Positions 16,271 through 24,350 of a stretch of DNA of 64,000 bases are shown in pieces. The DNA is from Curtobacterium pusillum (GTDB taxonomy: Bacteria > Actinomycetota > Actinomycetes > Actinomycetales > Microbacteriaceae). The stretch's first letter is position 1. Each line of letters begins with the position of its first letter. The DNA lies in the NCBI RefSeq assembly GCF_013359865.1, contig NZ_JABMCE010000079.1, positions 1 to 64,000 on the forward strand, written 5' to 3'. The notes beneath the pieces are model-generated. The model was not told where the DNA came from, did no database searches, and worked only from the letters and a program-made list of their open reading frames with translations. The position numbers and the translations under genes are program-made.

Positions 16271-16714
16271 ATGCAGCCCGATCAGCAGCCCGCTCAGCCC
16301 GCTCAGCCCGAGATGAACTTCTACACCCGCAAGTGGGTCCGCCCCGAGGACCTCAACGCGAACGGCACCCTCTTCGGCGGCAGTCTCCTCCGCTGGATCG
16401 ACGAGGAAGCGGCGGTGTACGCGATCATCCAGCTCGGCAACGGCAGGGTCGTCACGAAGTACATGTCCGAGATCGAGTTCGTCTCCTCGGCGAAGGAGGG
16501 CGACATCGTCGAGATCGGCCTCGTCGCGACGCGGTTCGGACGGACGTCGCTGACCATGCGCGCCGAGGCCCGCAACCTCTTCACCCACCGCAGCATCCTG
16601 ACCATCGACGAGGTCGTGTTCGTCAACCTCGACGACGACGGCAACCCGGCGCCGCACGGGTACACGGACATCACGTACGCCCGTGACCGTGTCCCGGCCA
16701 CGCACCGCGCCTGA
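16271..16714 (+). CDS. Acyl-CoA thioesterase (hotdog fold)
   Basis: A 147-aa cytosolic enzyme that should hydrolyse acyl-CoA. NANGTLFGGSLLRWIDEEAA near residue 29 is the signature of the YciA/BACH-type hotdog thioesterases, with N and D as likely active-site residues. MSEIEFVSSAKEGDIVEI is the next conserved strand region. The start follows a TAGTAT box by 8 nt. Confidence 0.87.
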   Translation: MQPDQQPAQPAQPEMNFYTRKWVRPEDLNANGTLFGGSLLRWIDEEAAVYAIIQLGNGRVVTKYMSEIEFVSSAKEGDIVEIGLVATRFGRTSLTMRAEARNLFTHRSILTIDEVVFVNLDDDGNPAPHGYTDITYARDRVPATHRA

Positions 16715-16755
16715 CGCCCGGCATGTCCGCGACCGGGCTCTGGCAGGATCAGGGC

Positions 16756-17514
16756 ATGACCACGCCCCGACTCGTCGCGTTCGACCTGGACGACACGCTC
16801 GCCCCCTCGAAGTCCGCGCTCGACCCCCGCATGCTCGAGACCTTCGCGTCCCTGCTCGAGGTCGTGCCGGTCGCGGTGATCTCCGGCGGCAACTTCCAGC
16901 AGTTCGAGCAGCAGCTCGTCACGCCGCTGCGCCACCGCGACGGCCTGACGCTCGAGGATCTGCACCTGCTGCCGACGTGCGGCACGCGCTACTACCGCTG
17001 GTCGGGCGACGACTGGGCGCTGCAGTACGCCGAGGACCTCACCGACGAGCAGAAGGCGCGGGCGCTCGCCGTGGTCGAGGCCCAGGCGAAGGCCGCCGGG
17101 TACTGGGAGTCCGAGACCTGGGGCGACGTCCTCGAGGACCGCGGCTCCCAGATCACGTTCTCCGCGCTGGGGCAGCGCGCTCCGGTGGACATCAAGAGGC
17201 GATGGGACCCGACGGGCGCGAAGAAGGACGACCTGCGTCGTCGCGTCCAGGCCGAACTCCCCGATCTCGAGGTCCGTTCCGGCGGCTCCACGAGCGTCGA
17301 CATCACCCGCAAGGGGATCGACAAGGCCTACGGCATGAGGCGTCTCGCCGAGATCACGGACATCGTGCTCGACGACATGCTCTTCGTCGGAGACCGCCTG
17401 GACCCCGAGGGCAATGACTACCCGGTGAAGGCGCTCGGGGTCCCCTGCCACGCGGTGGAGGGATGGGAGGACACCGACGCGTTCCTCACGGAACTCATCC
17501 CGACCCTGCGCTGA
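16756..17514 (+). CDS. HAD-IIB family hydrolase
   Basis: A 252-aa phosphatase-like protein. Motif I is AFDLDDTLA (catalytic Asp pair, residues 9 and 11), motif II is VISGG (Ser), a central C2B-type cap follows, and motif IV is MLFVGDRLDPEGND (acidic metal ligands). ITRKGIDKAYG supplies the motif III Lys. This fits sugar-phosphatase or phosphomannomutase-like IIB enzymes. A CAGGAT box lies 6 nt before the ATG. It is convergent with trpF. Confidence 0.85.
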   Translation: MTTPRLVAFDLDDTLAPSKSALDPRMLETFASLLEVVPVAVISGGNFQQFEQQLVTPLRHRDGLTLEDLHLLPTCGTRYYRWSGDDWALQYAEDLTDEQKARALAVVEAQAKAAGYWESETWGDVLEDRGSQITFSALGQRAPVDIKRRWDPTGAKKDDLRRRVQAELPDLEVRSGGSTSVDITRKGIDKAYGMRRLAEITDIVLDDMLFVGDRLDPEGNDYPVKALGVPCHAVEGWEDTDAFLTELIPTLR

Positions 17515-17524
17515 CGCGCTGACG

Positions 17525-17538
17525 GACGGGAGGCGCGG
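17525..17538. repeat. Variant of the dispersed motif between convergent genes
   Basis: GACGGGAGGCGCGG lies in the 32-bp gap between the HAD hydrolase stop and the trpF stop. It differs from GACTGGAGGCGCGG by one base. Confidence 0.55.
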
Positions 17539-17546
17539 CTCGGCTC

Positions 17547-18170
17547 TCAGGGGATGCTGCGGACCGCCTCGACGAACGCTCGGATCTTCGCGGCGTCCTT
17601 GATGCCGCGTTCCGACTCGACGCCGCTCGACACGTCCACGCCGTCCGGGTCGAGCGACTCGATCGCGGTGACCACGTTCGCGGGTGTGAGTCCACCGGCG
17701 AGGATCCAGGCCTCGTCGACCTTGCCGTCGATCGTGGCCGGGTCGATGAGCCGCCCGCTGCCCGGCACCGCGGCGTCGAGCAGCAGCAGGTCGTGGTCGA
17801 ACGACGCGCGCTGCTCCGGCGTCTCCCGCAGGTAGTCCTCGGCGGCGACGGCCCGGATGGTGAAGAACCCGGCGTCACGGGCACGGGCGAAGTCCGTCGG
17901 GGACTCGCCGCCGTGCAGCTGCAGGGTGGTCAGTCCGACCTCGGACGCGATGCCGACGATCTCGTCGATCTCCTGGTCGCGGAACACCCCGACGGCGTCG
18001 ATGCCGTCCGGCACCCGTTCCACCAGCTGCTTCGCGAGATCCGCGGTCACGGTCCGGGAGCTGCCGGCGGCGAAGACGAACCCGACCGCGTCGGCGCCCG
18101 CGTCAATGGCGGCGTCCACGGTCTCGGGCGTCGACAGGCCGCAGATCTTGATCCAGCGCTGGTCGGTCAT
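17547..18170 (-). CDS. trpF: Phosphoribosylanthranilate isomerase
   Basis: A 207-aa TIM-barrel enzyme of tryptophan synthesis (PRA to CdRP). The catalytic Cys is in IKICGLS (~residue 9) and the general acid Asp lies in DLLLLDAAVPG. AWILAGGLTPANV and GVDVSSGVESERGIKD form the phosphate site. No other trp gene is nearby. The start at 18170 has a CAGGAT box 7 nt upstream; an in-frame ATG at 18179 is the alternative. Confidence 0.92.
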   Translation of the reverse strand: MTDQRWIKICGLSTPETVDAAIDAGADAVGFVFAAGSSRTVTADLAKQLVERVPDGIDAVGVFRDQEIDEIVGIASEVGLTTLQLHGGESPTDFARARDAGFFTIRAVAAEDYLRETPEQRASFDHDLLLLDAAVPGSGRLIDPATIDGKVDEAWILAGGLTPANVVTAIESLDPDGVDVSSGVESERGIKDAAKIRAFVEAVRSIP

Positions 18171-18237
18171 GCCGTCCATCCTGCCAGGGACACCGCGCGC
18201 GCGGAGCGACAGGTCGGTGCCGATGCCGCGGATCCGC

Positions 18238-19290
18238 TCAGTGGAGGGCCCCGGCGACGTAGGAGGCCGCACAGGCGACCAGGACACCGAAGACCGCGAA
18301 CGACCCGACGAACACGTTCCGCCGCCGCCAGCGCCGCACGACGACGAACGTGCCGCGTTTCGCGTGCCGGTGCGCCGCTCGGTGCAGCCGGTGGTCGCGC
18401 TTGTGCTTCACGCGCTGCGGGCCGAGCGGCACCGGGCCGGTGATCTGGGTCGATCCCCCGCGCAGGGCGTTCGCGATGGCCACCGCGGTCGGACGGCGGT
18501 CGGGGTCGCGCGCCGTCATCTTCGCGAGGAGGTCCCGCCACTCGGGCGCGATGTCCTCGGGGATCTCCGGGTCGTTCCGCAGCCGGGCGAGGGCCGCCTC
18601 GATCAGCGTCCCCGAGTACTCCTGCTTGCCGGTCAGCGCCTCGAGCAGCACGAGTCCGAGCGAGTAGACATCGGTGGCGAAGCCGATCGGCTCCCCCGCC
18701 ACCTGCTCGGGGCTGAGGTACGCGGCGGTCCCGATGATCGTGCCGTCGTTCGTGAGGCGTGAGCCGTCGACGAAGTGGGCGACACCGAAGTCGGTGAGCT
18801 TCACGGTGCGGGCGAACCCCGAGGAGCCCTCGTCGCTCATCAGGATGTTCGCCGGCTTGACGTCCCGGTGCACGATGCCGCGCGAGTGCACGTAGGCCAG
18901 GGCATCGGCGAGCTGCGCCCCGAGGTCGGCCACCTCGTAGTTGTGCAGCGCCCCCTCGGCGAGTCGGCGCAGGAGCGTGGTGTCGGCGATGAGCTCCATC
19001 ACGATGAAGCGGTGCGGCCCGTCCTCGAAGTCGTGCGTGCCCGCGTCGTACAGCGGGATGAGTCCGGGGTGCGACATCATGCTGAGCAGGCGGATCTCAC
19101 GTTCCTGGCGGACCCGGTCGGCCGTGGTCATCGACTCGGGCGTCGCGAAGAGCTTCACCGCGACGGCGCGGTAGGTGTGCTCGTCGCGCGCTTCGTAGAC
19201 GGACCCCATGCCGCCCGTGCCGATCAGCTTGACGAGGCGGTAGCGGCCCGCGAGGACCGTGTCCGCCCGCGTACCGTCCAGCAGGGTCAT
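18238..19290 (-). CDS. Eukaryotic-like Ser/Thr protein kinase, short, membrane-anchored
   Basis: A 350-aa protein with a full Hanks kinase domain (residues ~15-280): the Gly loop GTGGMGSVYEA, the Lys in AVAVKLFA (K46), HRDVKPANIL (catalytic Asp ~141), DFGVAHF and GTAAYLSPEQ. A basic juxtamembrane stretch and a single C-terminal transmembrane helix follow. There are no PASTA or other extracytoplasmic domains, so ligand sensing is not obvious. I prefer ATG at 19290 over an upstream TTG that would add a poorly conserved leader. Substrates unknown. Confidence 0.88.
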   Translation of the reverse strand: MTLLDGTRADTVLAGRYRLVKLIGTGGMGSVYEARDEHTYRAVAVKLFATPESMTTADRVRQEREIRLLSMMSHPGLIPLYDAGTHDFEDGPHRFIVMELIADTTLLRRLAEGALHNYEVADLGAQLADALAYVHSRGIVHRDVKPANILMSDEGSSGFARTVKLTDFGVAHFVDGSRLTNDGTIIGTAAYLSPEQVAGEPIGFATDVYSLGLVLLEALTGKQEYSGTLIEAALARLRNDPEIPEDIAPEWRDLLAKMTARDPDRRPTAVAIANALRGGSTQITGPVPLGPQRVKHKRDHRLHRAAHRHAKRGTFVVVRRWRRRNVFVGSFAVFGVLVACAASYVAGALH

Positions 19291-19423
19291 GGTTGATGTC
19301 GTTCCGTTCGGAGCCCGGTGGTCCGTGGCAGTTGCCAACAAGGTGACTCACCCAGTACGGTACGCGTCCGCGCCGGAGATCGCGCGGGCGTTATGACATC
19401 GTGATGGGGCTACTCCCCCGTGT

Positions 19424-20164
19424 TCATGCGGATGTATCCGGGTGCCGCGGAGCAGCACCAGCACCGCGCCCCGCACGCTCGGTCCGCAAGCGACGGATCC
19501 GACGGACCCGCCGGACCACGAAGGTCACCACGACGGCTGCGATCGCGACGTAGAGCACCCGGTCGATCCACTCGGTGTACTGCTCGACACGGTCGTACTG
19601 CGTGCCGAGTGCAGCCCCGAGCAGGACGAGCGCACTGTTCCAGATCCCGCTCGCGATGATCGTGAACAGCGAGAACGTCCCGAGGGACATGCGGTCCGCG
19701 CCGGCCGGCAGCGAGATGAGGCTGCGGACGATCGGCACGAACCGGCCGAAGAACACCGCGCTCCTGCCGTGCCGGTGGAACCAGTCCGCCGCCGTCCGGA
19801 AGTCGTCCTCGTCGACGAGCGGCAGCTTGCCGAGCCAGCGGACGGTCCGCTCGAAGCCGATGGCCGCCCCGAGCCAGTACAGCACCAGGGCCCCGAGGTA
19901 CGACCCGAGCGTCGCGAGGACCAGGACGACCGCGAGGTTCATCCGGCCCGCGCCGGCCAGGAACCCGGCGAGCGGCAGGATCACCTCGGACGGGATCGGC
20001 GGGAAGACCGTCTCGACGAAGAGCATGAGGGCGACGCCCCACTCCCCCAGGGCGTCGATGAGCTGGAGGACGAGCCCGGAGAGTCCGCTCATCTCCGACT
20101 CGGCGGCGGTGTCGCGGGTGGCGACGGTCATGGTGTGGGCGGGCGCGGCCACGGCAGTCGTCAT
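19424..20164 (-). CDS. DedA family membrane protein
   Basis: A 246-aa polytopic protein of the DedA/VTT (SNARE-associated) family, linked to undecaprenyl-phosphate or phospholipid flipping. ETVFPPIPSEVILPLAGF (~residue 50) and FFGRFVPIVRSLISLPAG (the conserved F-x-R-F-x-P-x-x-R motif) are both intact. The C-terminus is basic and cytoplasmic. The ATG at 20164 is used; internal ATGs at the MTVAT or MSGLSG residues are possible alternatives. Confidence 0.88.
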   Translation of the reverse strand: MTTAVAAPAHTMTVATRDTAAESEMSGLSGLVLQLIDALGEWGVALMLFVETVFPPIPSEVILPLAGFLAGAGRMNLAVVLVLATLGSYLGALVLYWLGAAIGFERTVRWLGKLPLVDEDDFRTAADWFHRHGRSAVFFGRFVPIVRSLISLPAGADRMSLGTFSLFTIIASGIWNSALVLLGAALGTQYDRVEQYTEWIDRVLYVAIAAVVVTFVVRRVRRIRRLRTERAGRGAGAAPRHPDTSA

Positions 20165-20185
20165 GCGTTCAGGTTCCCTGAGCGC
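20165..20185 (-). terminator. Small hairpin after the ROK regulator gene
   Basis: GCGTTCAGG and CCTGAGCGC pair across two bases with one G-T pair. The hairpin lies 31 bp past the ROK gene stop and directly before the DedA start. Weak candidate. Confidence 0.35.
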
Positions 20186-20215
20186 CCTGTCAGGAGCCGG
20201 CGCGCGGGCTGAGCG

Positions 20216-21364
20216 TCAGCCGAGTCCCATGTGCGACGTCCGGACGTGGGTGAGCGACCGGGCGAGGGCTCCGCGGGCGACGGCGTCGCGGCCGACGGTG
20301 GACGGGACGATCTCCACCGGGTGCCGGAGCCGCGGGGTGACGACCTCGGCCAGGGCGGCGCAGAACACCTCGGCCGCGGGGAGGACCTCGCCACCGACCA
20401 CGACGACCTCGGGGTCGATCGTGGCGATGAGCTGCACGACGCCGGGCGCGACGTCCTCGGCGAGGGCCCGCACGGCCGCCGAGGCGGCCGGGTCGCCCTG
20501 TCCGGCCGACGCCATGACCGACTCGAGGTCGGAGCCGGACGGGATCCGCGCCTCCAGTCGGGCGGGCGCGTCGGGCCATCCGGTCGAGGCCAGGCCGCCC
20601 ATCTCGCCGGCCGCGCCGCGTGCACCGCGCGCGAGCACCCCGTCGACGAGGTAGGCCGCACCGATCTGGCGACCCATCACCAGGTACAGGCCGTCCCGTA
20701 CGCCGCGGAAGCGCCCCCACATGGCCTCGGCGGTGGCGGCGAGCTTGGCGTCGTTGTCGAAGAAGGTCGTGGCCTCGGGGAAGAGGTCGCCGATCCGGCC
20801 CGGGACGCGGCGCTCCACCCACTGCGGCACGGCGACCGTGTAGTCGATCTCGCCGGAGCGGTCGACGACGGCCGGCACCCCGAACGTGGCGGCGAGGAGC
20901 CGGGAGGGCTCGGTTCCCTCGACGAGCCGGTGGACGACGTCCTGCACGCTCGCCCAGGCCTGTTCGGCGGACGCGAGGTCGGTGTAGACCTCCTCGACGC
21001 GCGCGAGCTGCTGACCGCGGAGGTCCGACCGGAGCCCCACGATGCCGTGCAGTCCGAGGTCGACGCCGAGCACCGATCCGGCCGCGGCGTCGGCCCGGAA
21101 GCGCTTCGCCCGACGGCCGGCCTTGTTCGGGGTCGCGATCGCCTCGGCTTCGGTCACCCAGCCTTCTTCGACGAGGTCGGCGAGCGCCGCTTCCACGGTG
21201 GGGCGGGAGAGTCCGACGATCCGGCTGAGTTCCGTGACGGTGTGCGATCCGTCGTCGCGGAAGAGCTCGTCGAGGATGGCGCGCGAGTTGATGAGCCGGA
21301 GCATCCCCGGCGTGCTGCCGACAGCGCCGTTCGGAAGCGTTGACACGGTCTCGTCCACGGCCAT
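20216..21364 (-). CDS. ROK family transcriptional regulator
   Basis: A 382-aa protein. Residues ~25-80 are a winged helix (VTELSRIVGLSRPTVEAAL) and the rest is a ROK sugar-kinase-like fold (GVDLGLHG, FFDNDAKLAA, AAGEMGGLAS). The Cys-rich zinc motif of ROK kinases is missing, and the usual catalytic-region His after E-x-G is Gly, so it should be a sensor and not a kinase. It diverges from a GH20 hexosaminidase gene 30 bp away and probably controls it in response to an amino sugar. The ATG at 21364 follows TAATAT by 7 nt (leaderless pattern). Carries one CTGGAGGCGCG copy (20547-20557). Confidence 0.85.
   Translation of the reverse strand: MAVDETVSTLPNGAVGSTPGMLRLINSRAILDELFRDDGSHTVTELSRIVGLSRPTVEAALADLVEEGWVTEAEAIATPNKAGRRAKRFRADAAAGSVLGVDLGLHGIVGLRSDLRGQQLARVEEVYTDLASAEQAWASVQDVVHRLVEGTEPSRLLAATFGVPAVVDRSGEIDYTVAVPQWVERRVPGRIGDLFPEATTFFDNDAKLAATAEAMWGRFRGVRDGLYLVMGRQIGAAYLVDGVLARGARGAAGEMGGLASTGWPDAPARLEARIPSGSDLESVMASAGQGDPAASAAVRALAEDVAPGVVQLIATIDPEVVVVGGEVLPAAEVFCAALAEVVTPRLRHPVEIVPSTVGRDAVARGALARSLTHVRTSHMGLG
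20547..20557 (-). repeat. Dispersed motif CTGGAGGCGCG, intragenic copy
   Basis: Exact 11-mer inside the ROK gene, read as L-E-A-R on the coding strand. Confidence 0.8.
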
Positions 21365-21394
21365 AGCCTCCATATTACGAAAGATCATTGAGGA

Positions 21395-23101
21395 ATGGTG
21401 GACTCCGACATGCTCATCCCACGGCCGCGCCGCACCGAACCGGGTGTCGGCGCCTTCGCGATCACCCCGTCGACCCGCATCGCCGCAGACCCTGCGAGCG
21501 AGTCGGTCCGACTGTACCTGCAGCAGACACTGCGGGGGTCGACGGGGATGCCGGTGCGCGACACCGCCGACGGAACGGGCAGCGACGGACCCGACGTCAT
21601 CGCGCTGCGGGTGTCCGACGACGAGACGCTGCCGGGCGGCCCCGGGGGCGACCGTTCCGAGTCGTTCCGGCTCGTCGTCACGTCAGACCGCGTCATGGTC
21701 ACCGGTGGCTCGGCGGCGGGCGTCTTCTACGGCGTCCAGGCGCTCCTGCAGTCCCTGCCGGCCGACGTCTACCGGAAGGGCCGGGTCGGTACCGGGCCGT
21801 GGACGATCGCCGCGACCACCGTCGAGGACGCTCCGGCGTTCGCCTGGCGCGGCGTGATGCTCGACGTCGCGCGGCACTTCCGCACGAAGCACGAGGTCAT
21901 GCGGGTCATCGACCAGCTCGCCGCCCACCGCCTCAACCGGCTGCACTTCCACCTCACCGAGGACCAGGGGTGGCGCATCGAGATCCGGAAGTACCCCCGC
22001 CTGACCGAGATCGGGTCGTGGCGGAAGGAGTCGCAGGTCGGTGCGCACGTGCTCGGCCCGGACGGCGAGCTGATCGTCGCCGGGAAGGACGGGCGCCCGC
22101 ACGGCGGCTACTACACGCAGGACGACATCCGCGAGATCGTCGCCTACGCGGCCGACCGGTTCGTCACCGTGGTCCCGGAGATCGAGACACCCGGGCACGT
22201 CCGCGCCGCACTCGCCGCGTACCCGTCGCTCGGGGTGTCCGGCGACCCGATCGACGTGTGGACCGAGTGGGGCATCGCCGACGACGTGCTCAACGCCGAG
22301 GAGTCCACGATCACGTTCTTCCAGGACGTCCTCGACGAGGTCATCGCACTGTTCCCCTCCGAGTACATCGGCGTCGGCGGCGACGAGTGCCCCAAGGTGC
22401 AGTGGGAGCAGGACCCCCGCACGCAGGAGCGCATCCGCGAGCTCGGCCTCGAGGACGAAGAGCAGCTGCAGGCGTGGATCATCGGTCGGCTCGCGGCGCA
22501 CGTCGAGTCGCACGGGCGGCGGGCGTTCGGCTGGGACGAGATCCTCGAGGGCGGCACGCTCTCGAAGTCCGCGACCGTGCTGTCCTGGCGCGGCCTCACC
22601 GGTGCCCGGACCGCGGCGCGGCGGGGGCACGACGTGATCTCCGCCCCGGACGACCAGGTGTACCTCGACTACCGGCAGAGCGACCTCGAGACCGAGCCGA
22701 TCCCGGTGTCGATCGTGCTCACCGTGGACGACGTGTTCGCGTTCGACCCGGTGCCGGACGACCTCACCGAGGAGGAGCGCGCGCACGTCATCGGCGGCCA
22801 GGGCAACATGTGGACCGAGCACGTCGACTCCGCGCGCAAGCTCGACTACCAGCTCTTCCCCCGGGTCGCGGCCCTCGCCGAGGCGCTCTGGTCGGCCGAC
22901 GTGACCGGCCCCCGCGACGTCGCCGAGTTCCGCGGGCGGCTGGTCGAGCACGTGGCGCGGCTCGAGGCGATGGGGATCGAGTACCGGCACGAGGCCGGGC
23001 CGTTCCCGTGGGAGCAGCGGCCGGGCGTGCCCGGTCGGCCGCACACGCGCGAGGAGCGCGCGGCGTACATCGACGCGGTCACGGCGAACATCGCCGACTA
23101 G
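21395..23101 (+). CDS. Beta-N-acetylhexosaminidase (GH20)
   Basis: A 568-aa enzyme that removes terminal GlcNAc/GalNAc from chito-oligomers or glycoconjugates. The N-terminal GH20b-type domain (residues ~1-150) leads into the barrel. FAWRGVMLDVARHF, NRLHFHLTEDQGWR and VPEIETPGH are classic. The catalytic D-E pair sits in YIGVGGDECPK (~residue 330). No signal peptide is visible, so it is probably intracellular and acts on imported chitobiose. The ATG at 21395 is used; ATG 21410 is possible. Divergent from the ROK regulator. Confidence 0.9.
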   Translation: MVDSDMLIPRPRRTEPGVGAFAITPSTRIAADPASESVRLYLQQTLRGSTGMPVRDTADGTGSDGPDVIALRVSDDETLPGGPGGDRSESFRLVVTSDRVMVTGGSAAGVFYGVQALLQSLPADVYRKGRVGTGPWTIAATTVEDAPAFAWRGVMLDVARHFRTKHEVMRVIDQLAAHRLNRLHFHLTEDQGWRIEIRKYPRLTEIGSWRKESQVGAHVLGPDGELIVAGKDGRPHGGYYTQDDIREIVAYAADRFVTVVPEIETPGHVRAALAAYPSLGVSGDPIDVWTEWGIADDVLNAEESTITFFQDVLDEVIALFPSEYIGVGGDECPKVQWEQDPRTQERIRELGLEDEEQLQAWIIGRLAAHVESHGRRAFGWDEILEGGTLSKSATVLSWRGLTGARTAARRGHDVISAPDDQVYLDYRQSDLETEPIPVSIVLTVDDVFAFDPVPDDLTEEERAHVIGGQGNMWTEHVDSARKLDYQLFPRVAALAEALWSADVTGPRDVAEFRGRLVEHVARLEAMGIEYRHEAGPFPWEQRPGVPGRPHTREERAAYIDAVTANIAD

Positions 23102-23124
23102 TGGTGTTTGAATTCAGGACGCTA

Positions 23125-23153
23125 TTGTAATTTCAGATATCAGACGCTAGCCT
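23125..23153 (+). promoter_or_regulatory. Promoter of the NDP-sugar dehydratase gene
   Basis: TTGTAA (23125-23130), a 17-bp spacer and TAGCCT (23148-23153) form a good sigma-70-type promoter in an unusually A+T-rich patch. A direct repeat, CAGGACGCTA / CAGACGCTA (23116-23125 and 23141-23149), brackets it and could be a regulator site. Confidence 0.6.
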
Positions 23154-23186
23154 GATCGGGTACCTGCGTCCACCCCGAGGAGCGTC

Positions 23187-24224
23187 ATGTCCGTCCAGCT
23201 TCCCCTTCCCGATCTCGACTCGCTCGATCTGCACGGCCTGGTCGGCACTCGGCCCACTGCCGCCGACCTGGACGGCGTCGACGGCCTCGTACGCGGTCGA
23301 CGCATCCTCGTCACCGGGGCGGGCGGGTCGATCGGCAGTGAACTCTGCCGACAGCTCGCCCGCTTCGAGCCGGCCGAGATCATCATGCTCGACCGGGACG
23401 AGACCGCCCTGCAGCACGTGCAGGTGTCGGTGTCCGGCCACGGGCTCCTCGACACCCGTGACGTCGTCCTCGCCGACATCCGTGACGCGGATGCCATCAG
23501 GGGGATCCTGCTGTCGCGCCGCCCCGACGTCGTGTTCCACGCGGCCGCGCTGAAGCACCTTCCGATGCTCGAGCAGTACCCGGACGAGGCATGGAAGACC
23601 AACGTGCTCGGCACGCGCAACGTACTGCACGCAGCGGTGGCAGCACGGGTTCCGACGCTCGTCAACATCTCGACCGACAAGGCGGCGAACCCGACGAGCG
23701 TGCTCGGGCAGACGAAGCGCATCGCCGAGCGGCTGACCGCTTGGACCGCCGCCGAGACCGGGCTCGACTACGTCTCCGTCCGGTTCGGGAACGTGCTGGG
23801 CAGTCGTGGCTCGATGATCCCGCTCTTCGCCGACCTCATCCGGGCCGGCCGCCCGGTGACCGTCACCCACCCGGATGCGACTCGCTACTTCATGACGATC
23901 CCGGAAGCGTGCAACCTCGTCATCCAGGCTGCGGCGATCGCCGAGCCCGGCGAGGTCCTGGTGCTCGACATGGGCGAACCCGTACGGATCCTCGACGTGG
24001 CGCGGCGCATGATCGCGGCGCTCGGCGGTTCGTCCGACATCGTGTTCACAGGACTCCGCCCCGGCGAGAAGCTCCACGAGGAGCTGATCGGCGCCGGCGA
24101 GACCGAGCGTCGGCCGGTGCACCCGAAGATCACGCACGCCTCGGTTCCGCCGCTGGCACCTGCCGCTCTCGATGCGGCTCCGGCCCCGGTGACCGCACCG
24201 ATCGACCTCGCGATGGCCGCGTAG
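23187..24224 (+). CDS. Short CapD/FlaA1-like NDP-sugar dehydratase/epimerase
   Basis: A 345-aa SDR enzyme for nucleotide-sugar synthesis. The NAD motif is TGAGGSIGSELCRQL (~residue 45), the active-site block is NISTDKAANPTS, and RFGNVLGSRGSMIPLF and FTGLRPGEKLHEELI are typical of the UDP-GlcNAc 4,6-dehydratase/CapD group. Two oddities: it lacks the N-terminal membrane domain of long CapD proteins, and the residue four before the active-site Lys (LGQTK) is Leu where Tyr or Met is usual. It stands alone, 36 kb from the exopolysaccharide genes, but may feed them. A GAGGAG box precedes the ATG. Confidence 0.8.
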   Translation: MSVQLPLPDLDSLDLHGLVGTRPTAADLDGVDGLVRGRRILVTGAGGSIGSELCRQLARFEPAEIIMLDRDETALQHVQVSVSGHGLLDTRDVVLADIRDADAIRGILLSRRPDVVFHAAALKHLPMLEQYPDEAWKTNVLGTRNVLHAAVAARVPTLVNISTDKAANPTSVLGQTKRIAERLTAWTAAETGLDYVSVRFGNVLGSRGSMIPLFADLIRAGRPVTVTHPDATRYFMTIPEACNLVIQAAAIAEPGEVLVLDMGEPVRILDVARRMIAALGGSSDIVFTGLRPGEKLHEELIGAGETERRPVHPKITHASVPPLAPAALDAAPAPVTAPIDLAMAA

Positions 24225-24300
24225 CGAGTCAGTGGCGGACCGGAGCCGCGGTGCCGGTCGGCATCGTCCTCCCTCGCCGGTTCGGCCGGCGCGTCCCGCC

Positions 24301-24315
24301 CAACGCTTCGCGTTG
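24301..24315. terminator. Hairpin between convergent genes
   Basis: CAACGC-TTC-GCGTTG lies in the 126-bp gap between the dehydratase and fruA stops. The stem is short and only suggestive of a bidirectional terminator. The rest of the gap is G+C-rich without a gene. Confidence 0.4.
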
Positions 24316-24350
24316 CCGCTGAACGGGCGCACCGGCCGGTCAGGTGGTGA

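Noticed and set aside
19291-19341. Upstream TTG start adding 17 residues to the Ser/Thr kinase
   Set aside because: The extension has no kinase features, and the ATG at 19290 begins at a normal distance from the Gly loop.
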